Shown: positions 1 through 11,069, numbered from the stretch's first letter. The stretch: DNA of 23,176 nt from Plakobranchus ocellatus (GCA_019648995.1 BLXT01000825.1:2750555-2773730); one strand, 5' to 3'. A program made the numbers and translations. Notes: generated by a model not told the origin, from the letters alone.

Positions 1-39
<39 letters not shown>
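1..39. repeat. (GA)n microsatellite
   Basis: The window opens inside an uninterrupted GA dinucleotide run of 39 bases, ended by a T at position 40. It may extend to the left of the window. Purine-rich sequence continues briefly after it. Confidence 0.97.
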
Positions 40-43
<4 letters not shown>

Positions 44-204
44 AGACACAAAGTAGAGGAGGCACGGAAGAGAGGAAGCGAAAACCCTATTTAGGTGCCA
101 ATATCTTTCATCTAAGGTACTATACCCATGTTCTTGAAAAATATAGACTGGGAAGTGGGATTGGATAGCAATTGCGAAATTAAAAAACTGGCTCAGCCTT
201 TCAC

Positions 205-1215
205 GGTGCTTTATTTATTGTCTCTTGTTTGTGTACGACATCCGACAAACTTCGTTCGCTAGCCTCACAACTTTCTAACGCGAATGTAATGTTGCTTTTA
301 CTCAAAACGTGCAGTTTATGCCTTTAGGGTACATGAGGAAATCATTCTTGTTGTCTCTTGTGGCAATATTATGATTTCAAAAAGACATTACAGTTTTCCT
401 TACATTTTTGATATATATTTTATGTTGATAGGGTTTATTACACAATCATTTTTGTTGTTCTCCTATCCACAAAGAGTGGCAGATCATGTTGAAATGGATT
501 TGGCCTTCTACACCCGGTTCATTATGTTAAAAAAGTCCACATTCATATATACAAAACAGGAGACAGGAAGTTATTAACTTCATACTTGCAGTGTTTACAC
601 CCTGGTGTTACAAGATACAATAAATCTTATTTTTCCTGCGATAATAATTTATTTGATTTGAAAAGGATAGTCCTTACAATCCGAAAGTGAAGTTTACGCA
701 GATAGAGTATACAAGACAATCATTTTTATTCTCTTTTGTACTAATAGCATAATGATTTGAAGAAGACAATACGATTTTTCTTACATGCCATGGAGTAAAT
801 GAAAAAATGATTTTTATTGCCCCTTGTTAGAATTTGAAAAAGACAGTTAAATCTTAAATTGAAGTTTATTCCGTTGGGATACAAGAGACAGTCATTTTTA
901 TTCTCTAATTAAAGTAATACATGTATTATTTGAAAATGAAAAACCTTTTTTGGTAACAATCCCCTACCATATAGTTCATATGTCGGATATATGAGACAAA
1001 TTTTTTTTTTATTTCTTTGTATTAACATTGAGATCTGACAAAGATAAAACAATATTCGTACATTTGTACTTTGGCGTTTCTGCCTTTGGTATAATTCTTT
1101 TATATGAAACAATCATTTTTGTTGGTTTTTGTTATATGCTTGTACGAATTCTTGGAATCTCTGTGTGAAGCCTATACCATTGAGGTATTTGAGCATGGGT
1201 TTGAAATGAATAAGG
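205..1215 (+). repeat. Degenerate tandem array, about eight worn copies of an ~80-115-bp unit
   Basis: A composite motif recurs many times. Half A reads roughly GAAGTTTATnCC, then TTGGGATACAAGA, then ACAATCATTTTTATTCTC. Half B reads roughly ATGATTTGAAAAAGACA followed by TTTTCTTACAT. Half A starts near 311, 425, 690, 782, 861, 970, 1076 and 1165. Half B is seen near 368, 645, 748, 829, 915 and 1028. A fragment near 205 (TTTATTGTCTCTTGT) may be one more copy. Copies have diverged heavily and spacing varies, so this is an old satellite-like array or a repeat-rich part of a larger element. The family is not recognised. Confidence 0.6.
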
Positions 1216-1282
1216 CTCAAAAGGAATTCAACGACTTTAATTTTTAAAGGCCAACTGCGCCTGATGATTTAAGTTGTACCAA

Positions 1283-2000
1283 TGGAGATAGAGATGAAAT
1301 CAATATTGGACGAGTATAAAATGGAAGCCTTGGAACCTGATGATATTAGACCTTGCATGCAAGGCTGGTTCAGCAAATTTCCATTGAAATGGACTAAGAG
1401 GGATTTGCTACACTGGGAATCGTAAACAGTAATAGCAGAGAGCATTACAAAGGCCCTATCTTATGTATTGGATGCCGATACAGAAGAGTCATCAAAGTAA
1501 AATGATGAAAAATTCCAACTAGCTGTGCTAGACTTGAGATGGTTGCTTGTAACCCTGAAATATTAAGTTGGCTTTCACTAAAAAATAAAAGCAGAGACAA
1601 AGATCTACAGGCTGTGCTGCTCATGCTGCTGCGGGTTCATCTTAGTCCTCCTAAAGAGTTGGATAGCGGAACTCAAGGAGGATAGCGTAGCCCCAGGAGA
1701 ACTTTTCTTTTTTAAGGACGAGTGCAATGTTCTTGTACAAATGAATACGATGTGGAAAGTCTCCTGTAGAAGTTGAAGAAAAAATGAAGGCTATGGAGGA
1801 CACTCTAAAAATTTCAAGATCATTAGGAAAGGCAAAAACTCCCCTTGAGACAAAGCATACAAAAGGACCTTTCCTTTTTTCATTTTTCAGCCAAGGAACA
1901 GACCAGAGGCCGGCTTGGGTACCCGAGTGTTCACTACTAACAACCACAAGGAGCAGAATATATCGCCCAAAGTGGCGGGCGCATTCAGTCCAGGAGTAGG
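1283..2000 (+). mobile_element. Possible retroelement fossil (coding-like remnant, broken)
   Basis: This stretch is richer in G and C than its flanks. On the plus strand it shows pieces with coding-like composition, including a Lys/Arg/Pro/Trp-rich segment near 1784-1999 that recalls the basic end of a gag-like protein. It is clearly broken, with several interruptions, and looks old. No terminal repeats or reverse transcriptase were found, so the family is uncertain. A decayed host pseudogene is an alternative. Confidence 0.25.
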
Positions 2001-2570
2001 AATCACACAGAAAACAAAAAACACGGAATATCCTGTGAACGACAATGGAAAGAATGAAAAAGGAAAAATTATTCCAACTAAAGTTTGAACCTAGAGAAAA
2101 TAGCTTGAGTAAGATATATAGGGAAACTATGGTTAAGATAATGAAAGAATTATAAAAGATAAAGAGTAATTTCCTTACAATTTATTTTTAAAAGAAAAGA
2201 GTAAAAAAGGTCTCTGCGGCTTTTATTGAACACCCATTCCAATGCATATTTGTGCATTTTTCCAATTGTTTTTCATTTTCTTTGATAGAGAAAGGATATA
2301 TCACAGGAAAAGAACGTATTCAATGCGTACATAAACATGCTTTGTTACAATCAAAACAAACTCACAAATTTCAGCAGTGGCTGTCTATATGAATTGTTTA
2401 AAAGTGTCTATAAAACTTCAAATTATCAATTGTTATGGAAGCCTTAGTCTTCTTAAGTTGGTTCGATGCTTAAGTTAATCAAGTTTAAGGCTTCCTTTCA
2501 AGTTTTTGGTTCAGTTTTTCCATCCAAAATAGCCGATTTGATATTACAAACTTACAAAACACTTAAATAT

Positions 2571-2650
2571 GCATGTATTCAATGTATTTTATTGTCTCCC
2601 GATGTGTCCAGCATGTATTCAATGTATTTTATTGTCTCCCGATGTGTCCA
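2571..2650. repeat. Perfect 40-bp tandem duplication (2 copies)
   Basis: The 40 bases at 2571-2610 (starting GCATGTATTC, ending GATGTGTCCA) are repeated without a single difference at 2611-2650. Perfect identity in otherwise drifting non-coding DNA suggests a recent duplication or an assembly artefact. Confidence 0.98.
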
Positions 2651-3312
2651 ATGCATATTGTTTTTAAAAATTGACGAAAATCTCTGAGCAAGTACATTCG
2701 TTTGTGTAGAAAATACATCAACAACAGTGACCGCTTACACTTTGTTTCTTTCAATCATATTAAGCTTTGGAAAGAGAAATAAACCTTTAATTCTTTTAAG
2801 TATGGATAGAGTAAGGTTGAAAGACACTTTTAAATAACTTAAATGGACAACCACAGATAAAACCCATGAGTTAATATTGAATGCAACACATTTTGTTTTT
2901 ATTTGTTTTTGCTTGTTTTTTTTTTTGTTGTTGTTGTAATATTTTGCATTTTTTTGGCCTTTTTCCAAAACAACAGGCTTAGGACAGGTCGGTAGATGGT
3001 ACAATACAATGTAAAGTTTTCTTTACAAAATGAAAAAAACGGATCAAACAATAAATGCATAACATACACTTTGAAAAACCCCCCCTCACAATGGATAATT
3101 TTTATCGCTTTCCTCTGATTACCGATGCGCTTAAGATCAGTAAAGATACCGATTTCCATTTAGGGCTTTTGACATAATTTATACCTATAGAGATAAAACA
3201 TCTTTATCAAATTGAGACAAAAAGCACGGAAATTGAAAACAATATGACAAATATCTGACTAAAATACCCGATCAGGAAAAGTTGTAGTCTTGAAGCTACT
3301 TAAAATTCTTGC

Positions 3313-3318
3313 TTTATT
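3313..3318 (-). promoter_or_regulatory. Candidate poly(A) signal AATAAA for GPN2
   Basis: TTTATT on the plus strand reads AATAAA on the minus strand, about 630 bases past the GPN2 stop codon. It is the first canonical hexamer found downstream of the stop. An ATTAAA variant lies closer, at about 3522-3527. In DNA this AT-rich the match could be chance. Confidence 0.25.
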
Positions 3319-3949
3319 GCTATTTTTTTTCATTTAGTATTACAAATCTTTTAGAACAGGCTAGCAGAGATTTATATTAAGTAGGTCTCATATTTTCACC
3401 ATTATTACAAAACTCACAGAATGCAGTTGCATATCATATACATATTATTTACTAGAAAACAATATAAAGAAATCTAGAAATTCAAACAAAAGTCTCATTA
3501 ATATTATTTACAAAAGGTAGTTTTAATTGTACATAAAGATGACTGTCAATGAAACAAAATTAATGGAGGATGTGCTTAGAATGCTTTAAAGCCCCGAAGG
3601 TACAAGATCAAACAAACAAAAAAAAATCAAATGAGAATGTTAAGCTGATGTAGCCAAATTAATATAGGTGATTCCAAAGTTAGGTCATAGATAAAGCTCA
3701 TAAATTTTTAGCTTTAGCTACAGCTTTCGAAAGATTATTTCTTCCTCTGAAAATTGATCACTGCCTAAAGGGAAAGGCATGCCATCAATTGAGCAAATAA
3801 GAAAGACTTAAAGCTTCAGTGAATAAAAAAATAGCAAATTCCTTTCTCTTTCAAGGTTCCCTTCACTTCTTTACATTGCAGTAATAAATAGTATAGAGTG
3901 CCTAAATGGCATTTGTATTGTCCTTGATAATAATGCACATGAGTTGCTC

Positions 3950-4147
3950 TCACCCATTCTCTTCCATCTCTTCATCTTCTTGCTGATCCATGAACTTCTC
4001 TCTCACATTCTTTATTTTATCATATTCAAACTCGGCACCCACTGCACAAGACATAAGAGCCTCCAAACTCTGGTCACCCACAGTACCAAACACATAACCA
4101 TTGCTCTTGTCGACAGCTTTCACAACACGCAACATGCTATCTTTGTC
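3950..4147 (-). CDS. GPN2: GPN2 coding exon 6 (C-terminus and stop)
   Basis: Encodes residues 237-301 and the TGA at 3952-3950. [20 protein letters not shown] and the [14 protein letters not shown] block match the GPN2 C-terminus. It ends in a Glu/Asp-rich tail. Acceptor CTAATTTTAAG. Confidence 0.95.
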   Translation of the reverse strand, partial: DKDSMLRVVKAVDKSNGYVFGTVGDQSLEALMSCAVGAEFEYDKIKNVREKFMDQQEDEEMEENG

Positions 4148-7100
4148 CTTAAAATTAGAGAGGGGGAGGGGGGATATGAACGATAAAGAATTAATGAAGT
4201 GATGGCTTTTAAAACAAGAGCACACTCAAATGATGAGAAGAATTATTACCTATTAAAATTTTAATTGAAGAAAATTTTTCATCATTACGCCATCAATTAA
4301 AGCTAAGGAGGCCTTACAAGATGCAGACATGTTTAACCAAAACCTATCACATGGAACTCTACATCCTATAAATAATAAAAAAAAAGAGACAAAAAAAAAG
4401 GAAGCAATTATAGAGGTGGAATCCACTTAAATAATACAAGGTGTTCTTTCAAAGGTGGAAGGTTTTTACCTTCCTCCATTATACACACTGATTAGCTTTC
4501 GACCTAAATAATGTAGGGTTGGGATGTTGCATTATTTGGGTGGATAGATGCTCCACCTCAATAATACATGGGATAGAGGTTTTCTCATTAAGGTAGAAGG
4601 TTATGGTCTTTACCAAGTAAAAACCATGTGAGTACCCATGCTTATCATAGCGCTCAATTCAATGTGTGCTTAGATCTAATCTACTTGTGATTCTGATAAG
4701 ACCTAGATATATAAGATTTCAGTTATTACCTCAGATTCTATAGATTGAGTGGAATGGTGAATCTTACTGTACATGCATCTTTGATAGATTGTATAAGTGA
4801 TAATCATTATAATTATAAAGGATAGTCTTCATACATATCTCTTTTGGATCCTTGATGCATTTTATGTAACCCAACTTAGGCAACTGTGAAGATCATGACA
4901 GGGATTATGCAGAGGTCTGCATAAAATAATATAGAACTGTATTCGTTTGTGGTGTCTCCTATGGTCTATGGAAATCTTACTCCTATTCTGTCTCTAACAA
5001 TCTGAGAGTACTTTTTTTTATTTTTTACATACATATACATGTAATTTTTGTATTTCAAGAATGTGATAACCATGTTACTGCTTCTTAGGCTATCATTTGC
5101 TTTCATGGTAATTTTTATCTTGTTTGTTGGTCATTTGTGAGTGTGCTTGTTGCAAATGGCAAGATTATGAGTTTGATTGTCTCTTTACCTTCCACTAGTT
5201 TCAGTTCCCTTAAAATAGAAAATTTAGCTTGCCTGAACTTTCCACATTTCTTAATTTAAACTTAAAGAAAGACGAATTGAGATTGAAAATGACAGGTTGG
5301 GTTTTTTACTTTCAATACCTGGTACTCTATCTTCCACCATGTATCCATGTTAAGATGAGTTGGGTTGTCCTAAAGTAATAAACCTCCAACTTAAACAAGT
5401 TCGTGTTTTATTTCTTTATCTAGTAAAACATTACATTTACCAGTGCATTATTCGATTGGCTTTCACCCGATAGCTGCCTGATGATGTAATAAACATTTTT
5501 TTATTTATCTAACAGTCTAATAATCTTGTATTCTGTGAAAAAAATTCAGTCATAAGTGTGCTATATTGCTAATTTTTTCAGTCTTATACTTTAATATTAC
5601 AAGCAGGTATTTCTGCTTCTGGCAAACAACTACTGTAACATACTCAGACTTGCCAAGCAATAAGCAAGTGCTTATTTCAATTTTAAGCAAATCCACCATT
5701 GAAATTCTACAAACCTACATTTCTTTGCTATCATTACTTTCCTTTCATATTAGAACTAAAAGCATTGCTATCTATTCTGTTTTCTGAGCTAAAAAAAAAT
5801 AAAAATTTTTTTTTCAACTTTCGTTCAAACGAACCCTGTACCTCTTGCATGCCAGGCATGTACTTTACAATATTGTTATCTCATCCCCCCCCCCCCAAAT
5901 TGAAATCCTTAAAAAAAAATTTAATGATTGTGAGCATGCTCTTCTAATTCTATAGCACTTTAGTACTGAAAAGTAAAAGTCTATCAAAAAAGAAGTATTC
6001 ATCAGACGCTCTAGCCTAAGTCTATAATTTGAAAGAATTGTAAAGCCATAACATGACCAGAACCATCTAGAGCGAGATCATAATCAAAGAAAAATTAAAT
6101 ACCAAACAAGACAAGATCTATCACTAGATCCAGTACTACACAGGAAACAACATTTCTAACTCTTTGTTGGAGGGCCAGAAAATGAGAGACTTTTGCACAG
6201 TGTTGATACATGATAGGTCTAGATCTAGTTGTTTTATTATGAAGATAAACATTCCACCTGATATAGGACTAGAGTCTAGAGGAAAGGGATATAACATTGG
6301 TGTAGAAAACTTTCTGTCTAAATAATGCAGAGCACGAGAATATGTAATAAGGCAAAAGGAAAGGAGAAAATTAGTGTATCTTAATTCTGTTCCATTTATG
6401 ACATATTTACTGGTCTTAGTATGAATTTGGGGACAATTAATAGAGGTTTCAATGAAATTAACATAATTATGGATCAGCAGATTGTTTAACACAAATTAAA
6501 TTGATTTTGAAGATATCTAATTAACAAAGTTTTGTTTATCTTATTCATGTTCCAGTAAGCTGAATCAACTAAAAGCCTTTTTTGCCATGAACAATAGGAA
6601 GAAATATCCCACTTTTCGTATATATCCAGAAAGATAGAATTTAATCACTAAGTTGAGAGAAATCTTTCAGAGTCAATAATATCAGAAACATGATTAAAGT
6701 ACATTGATGAAAAATATCTTGCTTCAGATAATGTTGCTAAAAAGTCAACTGTTTACTTTTATAAAAAGAATGTTTTTTTTATACATTTTAGGATGATAAT
6801 GTTGATACATCAACCTTTCAACTTTTATAATTTATATATAGGCTGCTTTCAAAAAGTTAAACACTAAATTACAAGAACTGCTATAGAGAATTTTCTCATA
6901 TGTGCAGCAGTCCCATAAAAAAAAAGTGGAGTTGCGGTTTTGCAGGATGACTTTAAATGAAAACCCCTCTATGTGGAGAACTTTCTATAGATATGCTATA
7001 GACTTTCTGAACATAAAGCACTAGAAATTTTTATTTCATCAATTCAATATTTTGAATTGATCTCAGTGATTCAGACCTGCAGCTCAACTCATTTTGTGAG

Positions 7101-10100
7101 ACCACTACACATTTAAATAATTGCCATTTACCTCAACACTGACAGGAACAAAAGTAACAAGGCTGTAGTCTTCAATTATACCCACCAAAGCTTTATTAAG
7201 CTTCTTGTATTTTTGCAGGAAAGGATCATCCTAAAATACAAACAAAATGAAGTCTAAATTAAAATTTGCTTTGAAGTTTACATAATAGTCAAATTAAAAA
7301 AAAAATTCTCACACTAAATATTGCAATCTTTCCTCCCCCATCCCAAGAACAAAAAAAAGAAATCATTCTGACTAAAGTTTGATCCCTTTCCTCATTTTAA
7401 AGTTCAACTACTTGTGAATGCTCTACATTACTGAATTGAACAATGAATAGATCACATGAGTAAAATCTGTAGTAAGCAAATAAGAAAGGCCTCAACCTCA
7501 GATTACATAAGAGCTGAAGTAATTTACTATGATACTATTATGTATTATTTTTATTGATAAATTTTAGCTTGATTTTATGATTTCCTCTTACTTGTAAGAG
7601 ATCCAATAAATACTGAAGATCTAGAACATCTGTGTAAAAATCTGGACTAAAGGCCAGTTTCCCATGCTTTTCTATTAGGTCTGCCTTTGACAGTACATTA
7701 ACATGAGGAAGACTCAACTGCAAGAGATGAAGAAGTTGATTGGGTTAAAAAAAATTCTGTTCCAAGTTAAGAAATTTTGAATAAAATATTTCTTAACAAA
7801 TAAGAAATTCTTCATTGTTAATTGTACACAGGAATAAAAGCAAAATGATTTTGTTGTTTAACAGAAATTTTGAATCATTTAAAAAAAATATAATAGATCA
7901 TAGATCTAGAACTTTTGTGTAATTTCTAAAAAAACATACAGTGATAACAAAATATTTGGAGATATTTATTCATATTTATTTTTCTGCAATTATATGAGAC
8001 AAAACATTTTGATAGAGATATATGTATAATAAACCACAGAATGAGATGCTTTGCTTTGTAGCACACATAAATGTCACAAAAAAAAAAAAAAATAACAAAG
8101 CTTTTAATGCTGAAATCCTCTCTATTAGTTTGGTCTGGGAGCAGTAATTATCATTGTAAAGTTATAGAGGAATGATCCATTCAAGCCATTTTTTGCCATT
8201 TCTGATCTCATGTAATGACACCATGATGTTAAGTGAAACTGACAACAATAGGGCTGAAAAAAGAATACACTAAAAAGAGAAGTGCAAGCAAAATGATTTT
8301 TTAAATGAGCAAGCCCAAAGTACAAATATTTTTTTTTTAATTTCAACATTTTTTTTTAGCTTTTCACTTTTGTCACGTCTCCAGAACCAGAAAATTCTTT
8401 TAAAAATACAAGGCAGGTGGTGATTTTAAAAGATGCCTGTTATGGTAATATTTAAATAATAACTGCCTCTGCTCTGACTGCGCTTTTTGAATCAAAGAGA
8501 AATTTGAAGCTATGATCTTATAAATTTCCACACACATTAAATGGATGACAATATTTCAGAACACTGCACGCTTTTAAATAATATCTTTGCATTGGATTGT
8601 CTGTAGATATATATTCATTGAAAATTTTTAAACCCTTTTAAATGTGCTGTTCTCCAAGAGTAACTACCTTCTCAGTATTAAAAAAAATATAAACCACATC
8701 CAAAACCAACATATTACAAAATAAGGAAAAGAAAGAATTTTCATGTGTCTTAGAAAATGCTGACACTGATTAGTGATTAGCTATTTTGTCTTCACGAATT
8801 CTAATCCAACCTCACTTTTAATTAACATTTAAAGCCTTGCAAATTTGCATATTTTAATTAACAAAGATTTTGAAAGCAAACCTTTAATGCCATACATACC
8901 TGCAACATAGTGGTTAGTGAAGTCAACAATATAGCTACAAACTTCCCTGGGTCAGAGCAGTAATGAGAATCTACAAGATGTACGGCAGTCAACCGTATAT
9001 CCCAGGCAGTGAGTTTTTCCAACAGATTTCTAACAGAGCTATGATGAGTGTAAAGCTCAACCTAAGTAACAGAGATCATAAAATGCATTTACAAAAAAAA
9101 ATGTATTCATGATGATATAAATCTTTATAAATTTCCAACATGCTGTAAAATAAATATCTGCTTGCTGAAACTTTGATGTAAAATTTATTTGTAAAAATCA
9201 TATGAATCAACTTGTTTTCCTGTGGTTAGAAACACCAGTTTTTACAGCGATTGTCAAAACAACAACAAAATTTTAAAAGATATAAATATCATATTTCCTA
9301 CCTGTCCTGGGAAATCGAACAGAAGATACTTGTCTTTCAATGGGTCAATTTTCTCTTTAAGCCATTCCAAATTTTTCTCCAAATACTCCATACAGTAAAC
9401 CAATCCTCCATTTGGGCCAAGGTGCAGGTGAGACATGACATCCTCTACTGATATGAGATCAGAAACATCTACACTGCATGTATATGGTAGCATGTCATTT
9501 GCTGGATCCATATTGATGACAGCCACATCTCGGCCCAAAGAAGATAAAAGTTGAGACATGCCTGAAAAAGGATTGAACTATTGATTTGGTCTAAACAGAA
9601 AAATAAATGGATAAAAGAAAAAATTATATATTAACCTTTGGGCCACAAAATTGTGGTTATATGCATCAAATAACTTATTTTGTTACTGACTTTCCCATCA
9701 ATTCAACAATTATAAAAACAAAATGACCTTAAACTTAAGTATTCTTCACTAGCATTTAAAAATTACACTCTATTCAATAAATTAAGTACCCTAAAAAATG
9801 TCTGACCACAAAAGTTAACCTTTTCTTTTTAAACATTGACACAAATCCTATAAAACCTGATCAAAATAACTCAAAAAAAAAAAAAAAGCTAAAACACATT
9901 TGCTAATTGAAATGGACTCCTTAGAAATTCCTTTTGATCAGTAATAAATTATACTATTTCAAAAGTGTTGGCTATTATTGGTGAAATACAGCATGAAGGG
10001 TAGAACTGAAACTCGATTAGACAGAAACATTGGTTTTATTATAGTATGATACATGCGGATATTTTTGTGATTTGAAATGAAAAGTTTTAAGGCAAAATTT

Positions 10101-10188
10101 TTACAAGATAAGTACACTACAACAAACCAGCACAATATGTAGTTTTTCCAGACCCTGGTGGACCCACAACAACTTGCCCAAAAGGCAT
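3950..10188 (-). CDS. GPN2: GPN-loop GTPase 2 (GPN2), complete, six coding exons
   Basis: Exons on the minus strand are 10188-10128, 9561-9302, 9061-8900, 7717-7592, 7230-7132 and 4147-3950, giving 301 residues (human protein about 310). Motifs in order: P-loop GPPGSGKT (residues 9-16), NMDPAN (37-42), the family-defining Gly-Pro-Asn loop in LGPNGG (68-73), FDFPGQ switch (102-107), [11 protein letters not shown] (135-145), SKAD guanine-specificity motif (171-174), and the C-terminal AVDKSNGY and SLEALMS blocks, ending in an acidic tail. Every junction is GT-AG; intron phases are 1,0,0,0,0. An in-frame TAA lies four codons before the ATG. In yeast and animals GPN-loop GTPases assist assembly and nuclear import of RNA polymerase II (and III). 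GPN2 acts in the cytoplasm on the Rpb3 subcomplex and works alongside GPN1/GPN3. No motif is missing, so the gene looks functional. Confidence 0.96.
4410..4632. repeat. Cluster of short direct and inverted repeats (MITE-like debris)
   Basis: The motif TCCACYTnAATAATACA occurs directly at about 4422-4438 and 4552-4568, and inverted at about 4528-4544 (TGCATTATTTGGGTGGA). A fourth looser copy is at 4501-4517. After the two direct copies a second shared block follows: AAGGTGGAAGGTTTTTACC near 4453 and AAGGTAGAAGGTTATGG near 4590. The arrangement suggests two diverged copies of one short element. Confidence 0.45.
5817..5900 (-). mobile_element. tRNA-derived SINE head (tRNA-Ala-like), degenerate
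   Basis: Read on the minus strand, a G-run is followed by a D-arm-like segment ending in TTGTAAAGTAC, then CATGC-CTGGCAT-GCAAG, which folds as an anticodon arm with anticodon GGC (Ala). After it come AGGTACAG and GGGTTCG, matching a Pol III B box. The 3' half of the T arm and the acceptor stem do not pair, so it is not a working tRNA gene. A/T-rich sequence follows, as in a SINE body. The A box is poor, so the copy is probably old. Confidence 0.45.
5885..5896. repeat. C12 homopolymer
   Basis: Twelve consecutive C bases on the plus strand, at the upstream edge of the tRNA-like head. Length may be unreliable in assemblies. Confidence 0.95.
7132..7230 (-). CDS. GPN2: GPN2 coding exon 5
   Basis: Encodes residues 204-236, [12 protein letters not shown] to FVPVSVE, matching the human DPFFRHYRQLN and DYSLVSFIPLN region. 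Acceptor TATTTTAG, donor GTAAAT; 33 whole codons. Confidence 0.95.
7231..7591 (-). other. GPN2 intron 4
   Basis: 361 bp of AT-rich intron between exons 4 and 5. No feature seen besides the splice sites. Confidence 0.85.
7592..7717 (-). CDS. GPN2: GPN2 coding exon 4 (G4 motif)
   Basis: Encodes residues 162-203, [16 protein letters not shown] to LLDLLQ. SKAD takes the place of the canonical NKxD, as SKMD does in human GPN2. Acceptor TTGCAG, donor GTAAGA; 42 whole codons. Confidence 0.96.
7718..8899 (-). other. GPN2 intron 3
   Basis: 1,182 bp of AT-rich intron with A-runs (for example near 8078-8092). No coding, repeat or RNA feature recognised. Confidence 0.85.
8900..9061 (-). CDS. GPN2: GPN2 coding exon 3
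   Basis: Encodes residues 108-161, VELYTHHSS to SLTTMLQ, with the family block [12 protein letters not shown]. The acceptor TACTTAG and donor GTATGT are both good; the exon is 54 whole codons. Confidence 0.96.
9302..9561 (-). CDS. GPN2: GPN2 coding exon 2 (GPN loop and switch)
   Basis: Encodes residues 21-107, from [10 protein letters not shown] to LLFDFPGQ. The acceptor TTTTTCAG precedes 9561 and the donor GTAGGA begins at 9301. It holds NMDPAN, the LGPNGG loop and [12 protein letters not shown], all close to human GPN2. Confidence 0.96.
9562..10127 (-). other. GPN2 intron 1
   Basis: 566 bp phase-1 intron that splits the Gly codon just after the P-loop exon. AT-rich; nothing else recognised. 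Confidence 0.85.
10128..10188 (-). CDS. GPN2: GPN2 coding exon 1 (start, P-loop)
   Basis: Encodes residues 1-20 plus the first base of codon 21: [20 protein letters not shown]. The GT donor is at 10127-10126, splitting codon 21 (phase 1). The start is fixed by homology and by the upstream in-frame TAA. The protein lacks the short Ala-rich extension that precedes this block in human GPN2. Confidence 0.95.
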
Positions 10189-10204
10189 GATGAAGATTTA
10201 CCAG

Positions 10205-10206
10205 CT
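10205..10206 (-). promoter_or_regulatory. Candidate 5' UTR splice acceptor of GPN2
   Basis: On the minus strand TTATCTTTACAG ends at 10205, 17 bases before the ATG, with a pyrimidine-rich lead. This suggests that GPN2 has an upstream non-coding first exon. One possible donor is CCTAG followed by GTAACT at 10790, but other donors are equally possible. Confidence 0.4.
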
Positions 10207-10632
10207 GTAAAGATAAGATATGACAATAAAGATGGAAAATATTAGTTTGTCTGTGGAAGGGAAAAAATGCTCACAAAAGTCACATTGTATTCCAAATCAC
10301 AAACTTGAAGTGGATTAAAAAAAAAAAATGTAAAAAAAAGAGGAGATCTACACAAAAAATTGATTTTAGATGAAGATTAATTTTTATTTTGAACAAGTCA
10401 CAATGTACAGTATGTAATAGTCATCTTAGAGTAACATTTAAGATTTAATTTTAAAAAATGCTCCAAAGCACAAAACAACAGATCTCAAGTTTATGCATGA
10501 AACCTATTTTTTGTGTAGACCAAGGAACCTAAACAATGTTTAGGTATTTTTACTGGAAGAACTGTCTCACAAACATTATAACAAAATAAAGTGTTTCTCT
10601 CGAGTTTGATCTAATTTTTTACAAATGTATTA

Positions 10633-10636
10633 NNNN
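10633..10636. other. Assembly gap (NNNN)
   Basis: Four unresolved bases. The true gap length is unknown, so distances across it are approximate. Confidence 1.
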
Positions 10637-11038
10637 ATGTGCTCTTAAAGTTAAATGAATTTATGTCTTTCCTGTCGCAAAAATATGAAGATATTGTTGG
10701 ATTAAGTGTTACTAAGTACAATATAGCTTTAGCTCGAATTTCTTTATTTCATTAGTAGCTGAAGGTGGACAGGTGTGAAGGAAGAGTTACCTAGGCTCAG
10801 ATATATATTTTATGTTTTTTTTAATATCAAGATCTCACATTTCAACCGCCTTCTTGCCTGATAAATCCAATCCTTATTTTACTAAAGGAACAGGGATCCA
10901 CCAGATTCAGATGTGAGTATTTCTTTATTGTTAAAAAGATTGTTGAAGTCTGTTGGCCAGGAAACGGTATAACGTATACATATCATTGTTCTCATAATAT
11001 ATCTACCTATGACTAATTAATCATATTGTGTGCTAATG

Positions 11039-11055
11039 TGTGTGTGTGTGTGTGT
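11039..11055. repeat. (TG)8 microsatellite
   Basis: Eight TG units followed by a T-run. It lies directly left of the inverted-repeat element and may be part of its insertion context. Confidence 0.95.
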
Positions 11056-11069
11056 TTTTTATTTTCTTT

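Larger units (their letters stand above)
2001..3949. other. AT-rich intergenic DNA / downstream flank of GPN2
   Basis: No gene is seen here. Open frames in this stretch are short, low-complexity and without family resemblance. It holds the 40-bp duplication listed separately and T-rich runs near 2900-2960. The right part is expected to hold the 3' UTR of the minus-strand GPN2 gene. Confidence 0.6.
4148..7131 (-). other. GPN2 intron 5 (2,984 bp)
   Basis: The largest GPN2 intron. It holds the short repeat cluster near 4410-4632 and a tRNA-like SINE head near 5817-5900. A 119-codon open frame on the minus strand near 6136-6492 begins straight after a stop, has no early Met, no family resemblance and no splice support, and is not called as a gene. 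Nothing else was recognised. Confidence 0.7.

Noticed and set aside
3944-4186. Plus-strand 80-codon frame over the last GPN2 exon
   Set aside because: It is the antisense shadow of the real GPN2 exon 6.
6136-6492. Longest open frame in the window (119 codons, minus strand) in GPN2 intron 5
   Set aside because: It begins straight after a stop with no early Met, resembles no family, has no splice support, and lies in AT-rich intron where such frames arise by chance.
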